64,000 nt of DNA from CAIYYO01 sp049299895 (GTDB lineage Archaea; Altiarchaeota; Altiarchaeia; IMC4; QMZM01), in assembly GCA_049299895.1 (NCBI GenBank), contig JBAQYF010000013.1, positions 1 through 64,000 on the forward strand. The letters run 5' to 3'. Position numbers and translations under genes: made by a program. The notes under the pieces were generated by a model. The model was not told the origin of the DNA and ran no database searches. It was given only the letters and a program-made list of their open reading frames with translations. Position 1 is the first letter of the stretch. Every line of letters begins with the position of its first letter. Positions 1 through 7,963 of the stretch are shown one piece after another.

Positions 1-15
1 CCATTTTTTAAGTAG

Positions 16-40
16 AGTAATAAGTAATTTACTTATTACT
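16..40. repeat. Perfect 11-bp inverted repeat
   Basis: AGTAATAAGTA (16-26) and its exact reverse complement (30-40) are separated by three bases. A 25-bp dyad of this kind could be an operator, a hairpin or the edge of an element. It lies just upstream of a frame that begins without a start codon, so it may mark a junction. No function can be assigned from sequence alone. Confidence 0.55.
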
Positions 41-173
41 AGCATAAATACCACAAAAGAAAAAGCAAACACATAGAACACAAATCAAAAGTCGTGAGGA
101 AAAACCAGGAGAAATTCAGGTAATTAACAAATGCGCTTTAGAGGGAGATTTAGAAAACAAGCTGCATCAGCTA

Positions 174-878
174 TTGCGATTACATGGGATAGCTGTGCCC
201 ACAGGTACGACAATATTGCATTTTATGTTCCCATCTGATGTTCCAATAATGGATGTGAGAACAACTGAAGCATTGTTTTTTAACGATTATTTAAAAAATA
301 AAAACAGAACAGAAAAAAATTTCTTAGAGCATTATAGAGCGATTATCCGAATTAAAGAGAGCACAAATAAATCTTTAAGAGATATTGACCGTGCTCTCAT
401 GGCTTATCATAAATCTGAAATAGGTATTGAAAAATCGAATTTTTCAAAAGCTAGCACTGAGGTAAAACCAAAGTATGAAGAAAGTATTGAAAAATATATT
501 ATTAAAGATTATGGCCTATCTGTAGAAGAATTTATGAAGCAACTTGCCAACCAGTACATCGATGATGATACCCAGAAAAATATTTTTTTATCTTCTGGAG
601 TATGGACTAAAGTAAGGTTGAATTATCTTGCGAGTCTAATCCTAAGTAGTAGAGGAAGAGAGTTTTTTTCCCCTAAAGAGATTATGGAAGTTATACGTGA
701 AGAATTAATCCCATCACTCTCAGAAATTGAGGATCAACGGCTAAGCGGGTGGATATTGACACAGGACGTCCATAAAGATTCAAAATCAGAGTACAACAAT
801 GAGTATTATTGTTTAGAAAAAGTTAGTCATGGACAGTATAAATTTATAGGATTAAACAGAAAGTCCATACAGCACTAG
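174..878 (+). CDS. Probable N-truncated HhH/restriction-associated protein
   Basis: The reading frame is open from about position 48 (after a TAA at 45) but has no ATG. The first usable start is TTG at 174, and plausible protein sequence extends upstream of it, so the gene is probably 5'-truncated or begins at a rare codon. The early segment (TILHFMFPSDVPIMDVRT) resembles the end of helix-hairpin-helix glycosylase-like proteins, where a hydrophobic stretch precedes a PxxDxR motif. The last ~75 residues (FSPKEI near the start, YYCLEKVSHGQYKF near the end) resemble the small DUF7669-type domain found in restriction-associated proteins. The DNA is much more AT-rich than the genes that follow, consistent with transfer. 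Both family calls are made from memory of patterns and are tentative. Confidence 0.5.
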   Translation: MRLHGIAVPTGTTILHFMFPSDVPIMDVRTTEALFFNDYLKNKNRTEKNFLEHYRAIIRIKESTNKSLRDIDRALMAYHKSEIGIEKSNFSKASTEVKPKYEESIEKYIIKDYGLSVEEFMKQLANQYIDDDTQKNIFLSSGVWTKVRLNYLASLILSSRGREFFSPKEIMEVIREELIPSLSEIEDQRLSGWILTQDVHKDSKSEYNNEYYCLEKVSHGQYKFIGLNRKSIQH

Positions 879-972
879 ACAGGAAGCTTTTAATCAGAGA
901 GTTTATTGGGCAATTGATTCACCCCCAACATTTACCCCTACATTTTCTTTTACTATATTAATCCGTAGGTCT

Positions 973-1053
973 AATTTCAAAAGACTGTTCCTTGAGAAAT
1001 ACAAGAAGACGTACAAGGATCTCTTCGCGGTTTATCTGAAATACATAAAATGA
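973..1053 (+). pseudogene. Short C-terminal gene remnant
   Basis: Between the first gene and the toxin-antitoxin pair, a 26-codon frame ending in TGA encodes a Lys/Tyr/Leu-rich tail (…LFLEKYKKTYKDLFAVYLK…). It reads like the end of a protein but has no start or upstream continuation. The rest of the 879-1171 interval shows nothing else I recognise apart from an SD-like AAGGTGG just before the ATG at 1172. Low confidence that it is anything but chance. Confidence 0.2.
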
Positions 1054-1171
1054 TCGCTGGATCCCGAACTTAGTTATGCTGAAAGGTGAGGGAGAAGCAG
1101 ATGACTTGGAAGATCAGCGGAATTTCTTCTATTTATCCGATAAGTACCTAATACGTACTAAGGTGGTATAA

Positions 1172-1471
1172 ATGGAATATAAAAAGATAACGATCTCCCT
1201 TCCGGAGGGGATGTATAACGAAGCCCAGATCCTTGTGGAAAAAGGTTATTTCTCAAACATAAGCGATCTTATCAGAAGCGGCATACGCCATGAGTTCAGG
1301 GAGATGCAGCCTATTACAAAAGAAAAGGAAGAGGAAATGCTCGACCAGGAACTCTACAACGACAAGGAATTGATCAGTGCGGTCAAGGAAAACCGGAAAG
1401 CATTCAAAGAAGGCAAGGGCAGGACTTTTGCGAACGCCGCCGAGATGAAGAAATACCTTGATTCGCTCTAG
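1172..1471 (+). CDS. RHH (ParD-like) antitoxin
   Basis: A 99-residue protein whose first ~45 residues have the ribbon-helix-helix pattern: a basic/polar beta strand (KKITISLPEGM), then two helices ending in …ISDLIRSGIRHE. The acidic, charged C-terminal half is the likely toxin-binding arm. RHH antitoxins bind their own promoter as dimers and neutralise the adjacent toxin. A good SD-like AAGGTGG precedes the ATG. The toxin gene begins three bases after this stop, so the two are co-transcribed and probably autoregulated. The pairing with a RelE-fold toxin is common in archaea. Confidence 0.85.
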   Translation: MEYKKITISLPEGMYNEAQILVEKGYFSNISDLIRSGIRHEFREMQPITKEKEEEMLDQELYNDKELISAVKENRKAFKEGKGRTFANAAEMKKYLDSL

Positions 1472-1474
1472 GAA

Positions 1475-1729
1475 ATGGATTACCGAATCCATTATGTAGC
1501 AGTCTTCGAAAAGCAGGTAAAGAAGATCAAGAACAAGGATCCAGTCCTCTACGAGAGACTAAGGAAAAAGATCCAAGAAATATCCGAACAGCCGGAACAC
1601 TATAAACCACTCAGGGGAGACCTTGCAGGCACCCGAAGAGTGCATATAGACCCGTTCGTGCTGGTATATGAAATCACAGGAGACGTCATCATATTCCATT
1701 ACGTAAAACACCACGACAAAGCGTATTAG
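1475..1729 (+). CDS. RelE/ParE-family toxin
   Basis: An 84-residue basic protein with the RelE/ParE fold pattern: an alpha-helical N-terminus (FEKQVKKIKNKDP), then strands with …PLRGDLAGTRRVHIDPFVLVYE…, and a C-terminal strand ending HHDKAY. The RR-VH segment and the terminal His/Tyr are where mRNA-interferase relatives (RelE, YoeB) carry catalytic residues. I therefore favour ribosome-dependent mRNA cleavage over ParE-type gyrase inhibition, but sequence alone does not settle it. It follows the RHH antitoxin by three bases. Confidence 0.85.
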   Translation: MDYRIHYVAVFEKQVKKIKNKDPVLYERLRKKIQEISEQPEHYKPLRGDLAGTRRVHIDPFVLVYEITGDVIIFHYVKHHDKAY

Positions 1730-1861
1730 ATTTTGAGCATACGACAAAAACATCGGGTTGTCAAATATGTCGTCAAAACGGTTGTCAAAAACCAAAAAAA
1801 GCAATATATGCACATAGCGCATGTCTGATCCCTTTTTTCCTTATAAGTTCCAATTAATAAC

Positions 1862-2461
1862 GTGGAACTCTCCAAGATCCCCGGCGGCTACGCCTTCGAC
1901 AAGGAGTTGAACAGCCTTGATCGCTTTGTATTGGACTATGTTTCGGTCCTGGACAAGGAGAAGATAAAATACGTGATCGTCTCGGGGTATGTTGCGATCC
2001 TCTTTGGCAGGAGCAGGTCTTCGGAGGACGTTGATATGATCGTGGAGAAGATGAGGAGGGAGAAGTTCTTTAAACTGTGGGATTCTCTTTCAGGCGGCTT
2101 CGAATGCCTGAACACAAAAGACCCGGCCGACGCTTTCGACGAATACCTTCTAAACGACACCGCACTGCGTTTCTCTTACCCTGGAAAATTCATACCCAAT
2201 ATGGAGGCAAAGTTCCCTAAAAAGCCTCTTGACTTTTGGACCCTGGAACACAGCCAAAAGGTACTCCTGAACAAAAGGATGATCCATATCTCTCCGATCG
2301 AAGTCCAGATTCCTTTCAAGCTGTTCCTGGGAAGCGAAAAGGACATAGAAGATGCAGCGCACTTATACGAAGTATTTAAGCAAAGGCTCGACATAGGATT
2401 AACGGAAGACTTTGCTAGAAGGCTCGGCGTGGAAAAAGAGATGGAGAGGTTCCTGAAATGA
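1862..2461 (+). CDS. Nucleotidyltransferase-like (AbiEii/MNT-type) protein
   Basis: A 199-residue protein starting at GTG, with a TATA-like CCTTATAAG about 20 bases upstream, so a leaderless or short-leader mRNA is likely. Residues ~38-62 carry the nucleotidyltransferase core: VSGYVAILFGR followed by RSSEDVDMIVE, with a DxD pair for metal binding. The helical C-terminal part resembles AbiEii-like or minimal nucleotidyltransferases that modify RNA or proteins in toxin-antitoxin or phage-defence settings. The stop overlaps the start of a 52-codon partner by ATGA. A decayed second copy of both genes lies at 4.4-5.0 kb. Confidence 0.65.
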   Translation: MELSKIPGGYAFDKELNSLDRFVLDYVSVLDKEKIKYVIVSGYVAILFGRSRSSEDVDMIVEKMRREKFFKLWDSLSGGFECLNTKDPADAFDEYLLNDTALRFSYPGKFIPNMEAKFPKKPLDFWTLEHSQKVLLNKRMIHISPIEVQIPFKLFLGSEKDIEDAAHLYEVFKQRLDIGLTEDFARRLGVEKEMERFLK

Positions 2462-2616
2462 AAAAAGACCTGCCAGAAATCGACCTGAAAGAAATGAGGA
2501 AATGGAAGAAGAGAAACTTCAAGGATAGGATGGAATGGGTCAAAAAATACGCCGAATGGCTGAAGAAGACTCCGAACAAGGAATGGAGCAAACAACAGAA
2601 GGCGTTAATAGACTAA
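2458..2616 (+). CDS. 52-residue partner of nucleotidyltransferase
   Basis: A 52-residue, highly charged, Trp/Lys-rich protein (five Trp, mainly in helical stretches such as KEMRKWKKRN and YAEWLKK). Its ATG overlaps the nucleotidyltransferase stop as ATGA, implying translational coupling. A degenerate copy follows the broken nucleotidyltransferase at 4864, so the two genes were duplicated as one unit. That conserved pairing suggests a functional partner, perhaps an antitoxin or regulator. The family is unknown to me. Confidence 0.6.
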   Translation: MKKDLPEIDLKEMRKWKKRNFKDRMEWVKKYAEWLKKTPNKEWSKQQKALID

Positions 2617-2799
2617 GGAACATAGACTGCAAATTAATGAGTTCAGTAACATAATTGTTATTAAAAACACACGTCATTAAAGAAAACCTTCAAAAGTTTT
2701 AATGAATTTTTAATGCATCAATCTCTCCCTTGATTGCATTTATACTCCTTTCCCGGCCTTTGATACGTCCCGCAGTAGATGTATCAGTCACCGGAACGC

Positions 2800-3762
2800 T
2801 TATAGTCCCGTATCGATCTCATTCGGCCCTTTTATGTGGCCTGTGTCGGTGTGACTGCTAGTTACTCCATTCTCCGTAGTCTCGTATGATACTGCGATCT
2901 CCAGATCGTATACTCCGCCTCCTGTGCTTTCTCCCCTGCAGATCGCATCGACTCTTGCCCCGTATCCGGATCGGAGGGTCTTTCCAAAATAGTCTAAATA
3001 GACGCAACATGGTTTCGTATCCCTGGAAATATCGATGCTTTTGATGGTTGCATCTGTGCGTATAGGGGAAAGGATAAAACTGTGTTCATGTACCTCGATG
3101 GAACCCGGGACCGTATCTCTAACACAATCCCCTCTCCCGTTCTCGCTATACTTCTTATAGTTATAGCTTACGAGTTCCATGTTTTTATCGTTTATTGTTA
3201 TATCGGATATTTTAAAATTCGAAAGCCCTTCTTGTACGGGTTTGCTTACAAGGGTCAAGCCCGATAGGTGGATGGAGCCGTAGGGACTTACAAGGTAAGG
3301 CAACAGCGCGATAGTGAAAAAAAAGCTCAATATCATCAGCGTAATGGTTCCCTTGATCGCTTTAGGCCAGGTTAGTCCGTAAACTTCTTTGGTCGCGAGT
3401 ATGATGTATGCCAGACCCCATATGTTCGCGATGAAACCAATAACCGGCATTAGCCCAAGGGTGAAGGGTATTGCCGAGTAGTTAAAGACCTTTATATACT
3501 CTTCAAAGCTTGCTTTTCCGCCGAATAGCTGGGGTATCATGCTTATTATGCCCGCAAATATCTGCCAGTAGATAAAGTAAAATAAAGGGACAATTATCAG
3601 AGCGATCATCTGGGAGTTCTTTTCTGTCGAAAAAGCAGCCGCCAGGCCGAAAATCAGGACAAAGACTATGCCAGGTATCATGGCATTTCCATCATTCTTT
3701 AGTTCATCATATGCCTTTCTATCGAAAAACAAAGCCCTTATGATCCTTTTCGCCTGAGTCAT
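2800..3762 (-). CDS. Yip1-family membrane protein with C-terminal globular domain
   Basis: 320 residues. The first ~170 contain about five hydrophobic helices in the arrangement of archaeal Yip1-domain proteins: an amphipathic start (IIRALFFDRKAYDELKNDG), then membrane spans and a short conserved PxxG loop. The remaining ~140 residues form a soluble, beta-rich domain with four Cys, presumably outside the cell. A shorter Yip1 relative lacking this domain is at 33.4 kb and shares the opening LxxDRKxYxEI/L. Archaeal Yip1 proteins have no firmly known role; membrane organisation or trafficking is inferred from eukaryotic relatives. The 183 bases between it and the small partner gene show only AT-rich sequence. 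Confidence 0.6.
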   Translation of the reverse strand: MTQAKRIIRALFFDRKAYDELKNDGNAMIPGIVFVLIFGLAAAFSTEKNSQMIALIIVPLFYFIYWQIFAGIISMIPQLFGGKASFEEYIKVFNYSAIPFTLGLMPVIGFIANIWGLAYIILATKEVYGLTWPKAIKGTITLMILSFFFTIALLPYLVSPYGSIHLSGLTLVSKPVQEGLSNFKISDITINDKNMELVSYNYKKYSENGRGDCVRDTVPGSIEVHEHSFILSPIRTDATIKSIDISRDTKPCCVYLDYFGKTLRSGYGARVDAICRGESTGGGVYDLEIAVSYETTENGVTSSHTDTGHIKGPNEIDTGL

Positions 3763-3875
3763 TTTTAGGGAGATGTTATTTATTTAATGATAGATGGATC
3801 GGTTATTAATCACATGAGCAGATAAGTCCGGAGGATTGGTATATGAGTACTTAGCTTAATCCTTCCACCTAATAG

Positions 3876-3910
3876 CCTTGTAAACCCATATATTATCATA
3901 ATATACAAGG
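3876..3910 (+). promoter_or_regulatory. Inverted repeat around TATA-like sequence
   Basis: CCTTGTA (3876-3882) and TACAAGG (3904-3910) form a dyad that encloses a TATA-rich stretch and ends six bases before the ATG of the zinc-binding protein. With no SD, the mRNA is probably leaderless, and the dyad would sit over the core promoter, an ideal place for a repressor. Confidence 0.45.
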
Positions 3911-3916
3911 TTTTAC

Positions 3917-4159
3917 ATGGTCAGCGAAGAGGTTATTAAGCGTAGGCAGGCTTGCCCGTGCGGTAAAGGTGAATCGGAGCAGATAGGTCATTCAGGAGAG
4001 TTGGGCGAAGAAAACATTATGCTTTGCCCGGAGTGCAAGGAAAACTATTTCTATGATCCCACAGGAGTGTGCAGGAACCATAAGGTAAAGATGAGGCCAA
4101 GGGGATGGGTTCTCAAGGGAAGCCATGATCTTTCGGGCGCGCTTATCAAAGCACATTAG
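3917..4159 (+). CDS. Small zinc-binding protein, unknown function
   Basis: 80 residues with clustered potential zinc ligands: CPC near residue 13, CPEC near residue 38, then Cys and His in GVCRNH. The spacing suggests one or two zinc knuckles. The protein ends in a basic/hydrophobic tail. No signal peptide or membrane segment is seen. The promoter carries a dyad (3876-3910). I do not recognise the family. It could be a nucleic-acid-binding regulator, and it stands alone between a Yip1 gene and decayed sequence. Confidence 0.55.
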   Translation: MVSEEVIKRRQACPCGKGESEQIGHSGELGEENIMLCPECKENYFYDPTGVCRNHKVKMRPRGWVLKGSHDLSGALIKAH

Positions 4160-4373
4160 ATAAAGCGCGATTGTCTTCTAACGTACTGTTTTTATAACCG
4201 CTCAGACTCGGCCCTGACAGTCTGCCGGGTGTTTTATGTTCATAATGTGGATATTGTTTTCAGACGGGGATACAAGGCCCTCAAGCCAAGAATCTTAAAT
4301 AGGGTTCTTCCGGGGAAGGCGCCTTTTGCTATGAATCACCCTTTTTTTTCTTTTAAAAGCCCAATTAATAAAC

Positions 4374-4867
4374 GTAGAACTCTCGAAGAACCCCGGCGGC
4401 TACGCCTTAGACAAGGAGTTGAACAGCCTAGATCGATTCGTATTAGGCTATGTTTCAGTCCTGGATAGGGAGAAATTCTTTAATTTGTGGAAGGAAGTTT
4501 CTTGCAAATTCGAATGCCTTATCACAAGAGACCCTGCCGACGCTTACGACGAATGTATCCTCAATGACACAGCTTTGCGTTTATCTTATCCGGGAAAATT
4601 CATACCCAATATGGAAGTAAAGTTCAAAAAAAATGGACTACTGGACACTAGAACACAGCCAAAAGGTACTCCTGAACAAAAAGATAATCCCGCATCTCTC
4701 CTATCGAGGTCCAGATACCTTTCAATCTGTTTCTGGGAAGCGAAAAGGACATTGAGGACGCATCTCATTTATAAGAAGTATTTAAGCAAGGGCTTGACAT
4801 AGGATTAACTGAAGACTACGCAAGAAGGCTCGACATGGAAAAAGAGATGGAGAAGTTCCTGAAATGA
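4374..4867 (+). pseudogene. Decayed copy of the nucleotidyltransferase
   Basis: This region matches the 1862-2461 gene in order but is broken. The GTG start has become GTA. About 30 codons are missing between LDREK and FFNLW, precisely the segment that carries the GxxxxxFGR…DxD catalytic core in the intact copy; the repeated REK/EK motif at both edges suggests recombination between short repeats. Frameshifts follow after …MEVKFK, although the C-terminal words (GSEKDIED, EKEMEKFLK) remain readable in other frames. It cannot make an active enzyme. The upstream interval 4160-4373 shows nothing else recognisable. Confidence 0.8.
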
Positions 4868-5011
4868 AAAATGATCTTCCTGAGATCGACCTGAAAGAAA
4901 TGGGAGAAGCAAATCTCCAAGGACAGGACGTAATGGGTTAAGAAATATGCAGATTGGCTCAAGACCCCGAACAAGGAATTGCGCCGCCAGCAGAAACAGA
5001 TAATAGGTTAG
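4864..5011 (+). pseudogene. Decayed copy of the 52-residue partner
   Basis: It starts with the same ATGA overlap and the same first words (MKNDLPEIDLKEM) as the intact partner at 2458, then loses frame and meets stops. The tail (KTPNKEL…) is still visible in another frame. Together with the preceding pseudogene it shows that the two-gene module was duplicated and one copy died. Confidence 0.75.
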
Positions 5012-5017
5012 AAACAA

Positions 5018-5479
5018 ATGAAAACTCTCGTCGTCTATTACTCCAAAACCGGGAACACCCGCAGGCTAGCAGAAGAGATCGCAAGAGAGTTATGCTGCGA
5101 CATAGACGAGATACGCGACAAGAAGGAGAGGTCCGGAGTGACCGGCTGGTTCTCCGGCAGCAGGGATGCGTTCAGAAAGTTCCTGACGGATATCGAATTC
5201 GCTCGGGATCCTTCCGAGTATGATCTTGTGATCGTCGGTTCGCCTATTTGGAGTTTCGGCATCGCTCCTGCTGTTAGGACGTATTTCACCAGGAATATTG
5301 AAAAGTTCAACAATGTCGCTTTCTTTTTGAGCGGCACGGGACTTGGGATTAAAGGGGCTTTCAAAAACATGGAGGCACTTTCCAAAGCTCCTGTTGCGTC
5401 ATTTGAGTTCCACAGCTCAGGGATAGAAACCAGGATCGATACCGATAGGATAAATGAATTCTGCGATCTGCTTAGGTAA
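5018..5479 (+). CDS. Flavodoxin-like protein
   Basis: 153 residues, the length of a short-chain flavodoxin. The FMN phosphate loop is intact near the N-terminus (YYSKTGNTRRLAEEIA). A second strand-loop (DLVIVGSPIWSFGIAPAVRTY) carries the Trp-containing loop that stacks against the flavin, and a third (FFLSGTG) follows. It should be a cytoplasmic FMN electron carrier, or a flavodoxin-fold NAD(P)H reductase partner. It sits seven bases after the decayed partner gene and just before a membrane gene with an in-frame TGA; no cognate redox enzyme is adjacent. Confidence 0.85.
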   Translation: MKTLVVYYSKTGNTRRLAEEIARELCCDIDEIRDKKERSGVTGWFSGSRDAFRKFLTDIEFARDPSEYDLVIVGSPIWSFGIAPAVRTYFTRNIEKFNNVAFFLSGTGLGIKGAFKNMEALSKAPVASFEFHSSGIETRIDTDRINEFCDLLR

Positions 5480-5482
5480 AAA

Positions 5483-5800
5483 ATGAAAAAGATCCGTTTG
5501 GGTATCATGCTGGGAGTCTTTTCAGGAATAGTGGATGTATTGCCCATGCTCGCAGATAACCTGTCCTGAGACGCCGTCATATCCGCATTCTCTTTGTGGG
5601 CCGTGTCCGGTTTCCTGATAGCGTCTTCAGACCTGCGGATAAAAGGCCCCTTGAAAGGCGTTGCAATCTCTTTTTTGGTGCTCCTGCCATGCGCGATGCT
5701 GATCAGCTGGAATACGCCGATGACGCTTGTTCCGATCATGGCGATGACTTTGGTCCTCGGCTCTCTCCTGGGCTTCCTTATTGGGAGATACGGAAAATAA
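5483..5800 (+). pseudogene. Small membrane protein interrupted by in-frame TGA
   Basis: From the ATG at 5483 the frame reads MKKIRLGIMLGVFSGIVDV…, meets TGA as codon 29 (5567-5569), then continues in the same frame as a clean hydrophobic protein to TAA at 5800 (105 codons plus stop). The sequence on both sides of the TGA is equally protein-like, with three to four membrane spans in all. The simplest reading is a TGG(Trp) to TGA nonsense change. An internal ATG at 5594 could still give a shorter product. It follows flavodoxin by three bases. Confidence 0.65.
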
Positions 5801-5812
5801 TCCCGGATAGGC

Positions 5813-6526
5813 TTATTCTGTTTTTACGATCTTCCCCGATCCGCTCACGGTCTGGCTTACGGTCGCGTTGCCTTTGTAGTATACTGTGCCGCTGCCGCTT
5901 ATCGTTACGTCCAGCGTTTCCCGTGCGGTCGTTTCAGCTGACCCGGATCCGGATATTGTTATTTTCCCTCTTTTGGCTGAGAGTTTGTATGCTGAAAGTT
6001 TGCCTGAGCCGCTCAGGTCATAGGAGAAATCGTCCGCTGTTCCGATCAGAGTCGATTCCCCTGAGCCGGAGACGGATACTGCGAGTTTTTTTGCTTCCAT
6101 ACCCGCCATTATCTTTCCGCTTCCGGAGAGTTTTAGGAGCAGGTCGTCCGACGTTATTTTGGTTCCCCCGATTATGTTCCCGCTGCCGTCGAGAGATATC
6201 GATCTAACCGTTCCCATGTTCACGTATGCATCTATGCTCCCGGAATAACATTGTTTCGGCCTGATGTAGAGAACGTCGTCCTGCACGTAGGTTTCGACGT
6301 TCTCAAGGATGTTGTCGTCGCCTGTCAGTTTGACTTTCGCGCTCCCGTCCTGTATTATGTTGACGTTTCCCTCGCCCGAGAAAGAGACGCCGGTAAAGGG
6401 CGGGACTACCCGCTCCTGCGCTATCTTATTGCCGGAGCCCTGGACGCATGAACCGACGCAGCCGCCGAGGGATAGTGTGAGGATCAGGATGCCCAGAAGC
6501 AAACAGATATTTATTTTTCGTTCCAT
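5813..6526 (-). CDS. DUF2807 (GIN-domain) lipoprotein
   Basis: 237 residues from the ATG at 6526; an upstream in-frame ATG would add an unlikely leader. The signal peptide ends in a lipobox (LSLGGC), so the protein is membrane-anchored outside the cell. The rest is a repeating beta-strand pattern with many SGSG turns (LDGSGNI, LSGSGKI, VSGSGES, LSGSGKL, ISGSGSA, ISGSGTV). This is the hallmark of DUF2807, the head-GIN putative adhesin fold, a right-handed beta solenoid. Binding partner unknown. It is convergent with the TGA-interrupted gene and monocistronic. Confidence 0.85.
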   Translation of the reverse strand: MERKINICLLLGILILTLSLGGCVGSCVQGSGNKIAQERVVPPFTGVSFSGEGNVNIIQDGSAKVKLTGDDNILENVETYVQDDVLYIRPKQCYSGSIDAYVNMGTVRSISLDGSGNIIGGTKITSDDLLLKLSGSGKIMAGMEAKKLAVSVSGSGESTLIGTADDFSYDLSGSGKLSAYKLSAKRGKITISGSGSAETTARETLDVTISGSGTVYYKGNATVSQTVSGSGKIVKTE

Positions 6527-6700
6527 GGTTAGTAGATAGGAGACATAATAGATAAGATACTCTTCTATCTCCATGCGCACTCCAGGCAGGTATGATATTC
6601 ACGTGAACACTGGAAAGAGCGCGGCAAATATAACAGGTAAATCGATTTTGACGGAGGCCCTTATTCAAAATAAAAAAAATAGTCCGAAATAGAATACTTT

Positions 6701-6865
6701 TTAGTATCTTCTCGGGGGTCTGTGCTTCTGGTAGCAGTCCCTGCAGTATACAGGTCTGTCGCCCGTGGGCTTGAAGGGTACTTCCGTTTCCTTCTTGCAG
6801 TCGGAGCATGTTACTTTATGCATTTCGCGTTCTCCGTAGCTCCCGTTTAAGTTGCCGTATGCCAT
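6701..6865 (-). CDS. CxxC-x17-CxxC zinc mini-protein (copy 1)
   Basis: 54 residues. CSDC and CRDC are separated by exactly 17 residues, including the GDRPVYC motif that defines the CxxC-x17-CxxC mini-domain seen in methanogens, DPANN and candidate-phyla bacteria. The tail is basic (QKHRPPRRY). Four Cys should bind one zinc. A role in binding RNA or DNA is inferred from size and charge. A near-identical paralog is at 7964. Both have a GGAGG/GAGG-type SD before MAYG and matching leaders with two hairpins upstream, pointing to shared post-transcriptional control. Confidence 0.8.
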   Translation of the reverse strand: MAYGNLNGSYGEREMHKVTCSDCKKETEVPFKPTGDRPVYCRDCYQKHRPPRRY

Positions 6866-6976
6866 TTTTGTTTTTCCTCCGTTAAATTTTCGCCGGTGAC
6901 CGAACAGAATCATGCAAAGAATTTTCAGGTACGGGTTGCTTGGGATATGCGTACATGAATTCCGGGGGGAATTCAT
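6866..6976 (-). promoter_or_regulatory. Structured 5' leader, copy 1
   Basis: Upstream of the first zinc mini-protein: a perfect 9-bp hairpin ATGAATTCC/GGAATTCAT with a 4-base loop (6955-6976), a second stem GTACG/CGTAC (6929-6933 with 6950-6954), then the conserved unpaired block at 6913-6926. The same elements in the same order precede the paralog at 8129-8241, although the second stem's inner sequence differs. That conservation of pairing, not just sequence, suggests a structured mRNA leader. Confidence 0.55.
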
Positions 6977-7076
6977 TTCAGAAAGCATTTACTCTCTTAA
7001 TAGGAATACACCAGTTAATGTTAGTATATTAGATTATGCACCTAAGAATCGATGCAGGCCACCGGAGACCGGGCCA

Positions 7077-7847
7077 TCAGCTGCGATCCTTCAATAATCC
7101 CGAGAGTACCTTTTTTGCATCGTCTTCCTTCCCGGAGGGTATGGGTATCCGGACAGATGAGTAGTCTTTCCCCTGGCGCGAAAGGGAGGAGTATTCTATT
7201 TCCAGTATTTTTTGGTTTACGTCTATGCGTGCGCTTTCCAGTTGCGAAAGGAAGTTCCATGAATGGAACGACTTGTTCAGACAGACCCCCTTGCGGCCAA
7301 TGTATGCTTCGCCCAAGTATTTTATATTGTCGTCACGGGTCTTTTTGATTGAAAAATATATAAGCAACCTTATGAATATGATCAGCCCGAAGAGGCCGAA
7401 TAATACGATCACTGCAGCTTCCTTGTCGTCAGCTACGAAGAATAGTCCCCCTCCTATCAGGACAGAGAAAAACACGAGCACATAGAAGAGAGCCATCTTG
7501 GCGGACGTTTCACGGACATGTTCTTCCCCGGCATATTTTTTCCATTCCCCCGGAGTGTAGGTCCAGTGAACTATAAGATCTTTTCCTGATAGTATCCTCT
7601 GCAGAGTGAGCGCGCGTATGCCATACAGGATAGTAGTGATTATCCCAGCCGGGATGACCAACGCTATTGCGAGGAACATCAAAGCAAAGCCTCCGTTCAT
7701 CCCGTCCATGCCGGTTGCGATCGGCAGGAAGAACAGGGATATCCCAAATAACGTGATCCCTATTCCGATCAGTACGTTCCTTGTCTCGGGGTTTTTTGGA
7801 GCGGCCATGTCGAATGTGCGCCTTGGAAAAAGAAAGGAGGTCTGCAT
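7077..7847 (-). CDS. Four-TM membrane protein, unknown
   Basis: 256 residues; an internal Met at residue 14 (MAAPKNPETR, start 7808) is an alternative start. Two hydrophobic helices lie at ~25-80 and two more at ~120-175. Between them is a ~40-residue loop with Trp and charged residues (IVHWTYTPGEWKKY). The last ~80 residues form a soluble beta-rich domain that could resemble a PH-like fold (…EAYIGRKGVCLNKSFHSW…, IDVNQKILEIEYS). No family is recognised with confidence. It lies between the two zinc mini-protein genes in the same orientation but has its own spacing. Confidence 0.5.
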   Translation of the reverse strand: MQTSFLFPRRTFDMAAPKNPETRNVLIGIGITLFGISLFFLPIATGMDGMNGGFALMFLAIALVIPAGIITTILYGIRALTLQRILSGKDLIVHWTYTPGEWKKYAGEEHVRETSAKMALFYVLVFFSVLIGGGLFFVADDKEAAVIVLFGLFGLIIFIRLLIYFSIKKTRDDNIKYLGEAYIGRKGVCLNKSFHSWNFLSQLESARIDVNQKILEIEYSSLSRQGKDYSSVRIPIPSGKEDDAKKVLSGLLKDRS

Positions 7848-7963
7848 AGGATTAGATCGGCAGATATTATTATTAGGATTAAAACGGGTAGGAGAAGGAT
7901 GTTATAAAAATTAAAAATAAAAAAATAATAACCGAAGAAAAATTCTTTTTTGATTCGGATATC

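Noticed and set aside
4229..4468. 80-codon frame ahead of the nucleotidyltransferase pseudogene
   Set aside because: Basic, low-complexity, runs into the pseudogene in another frame; no family or start signal.
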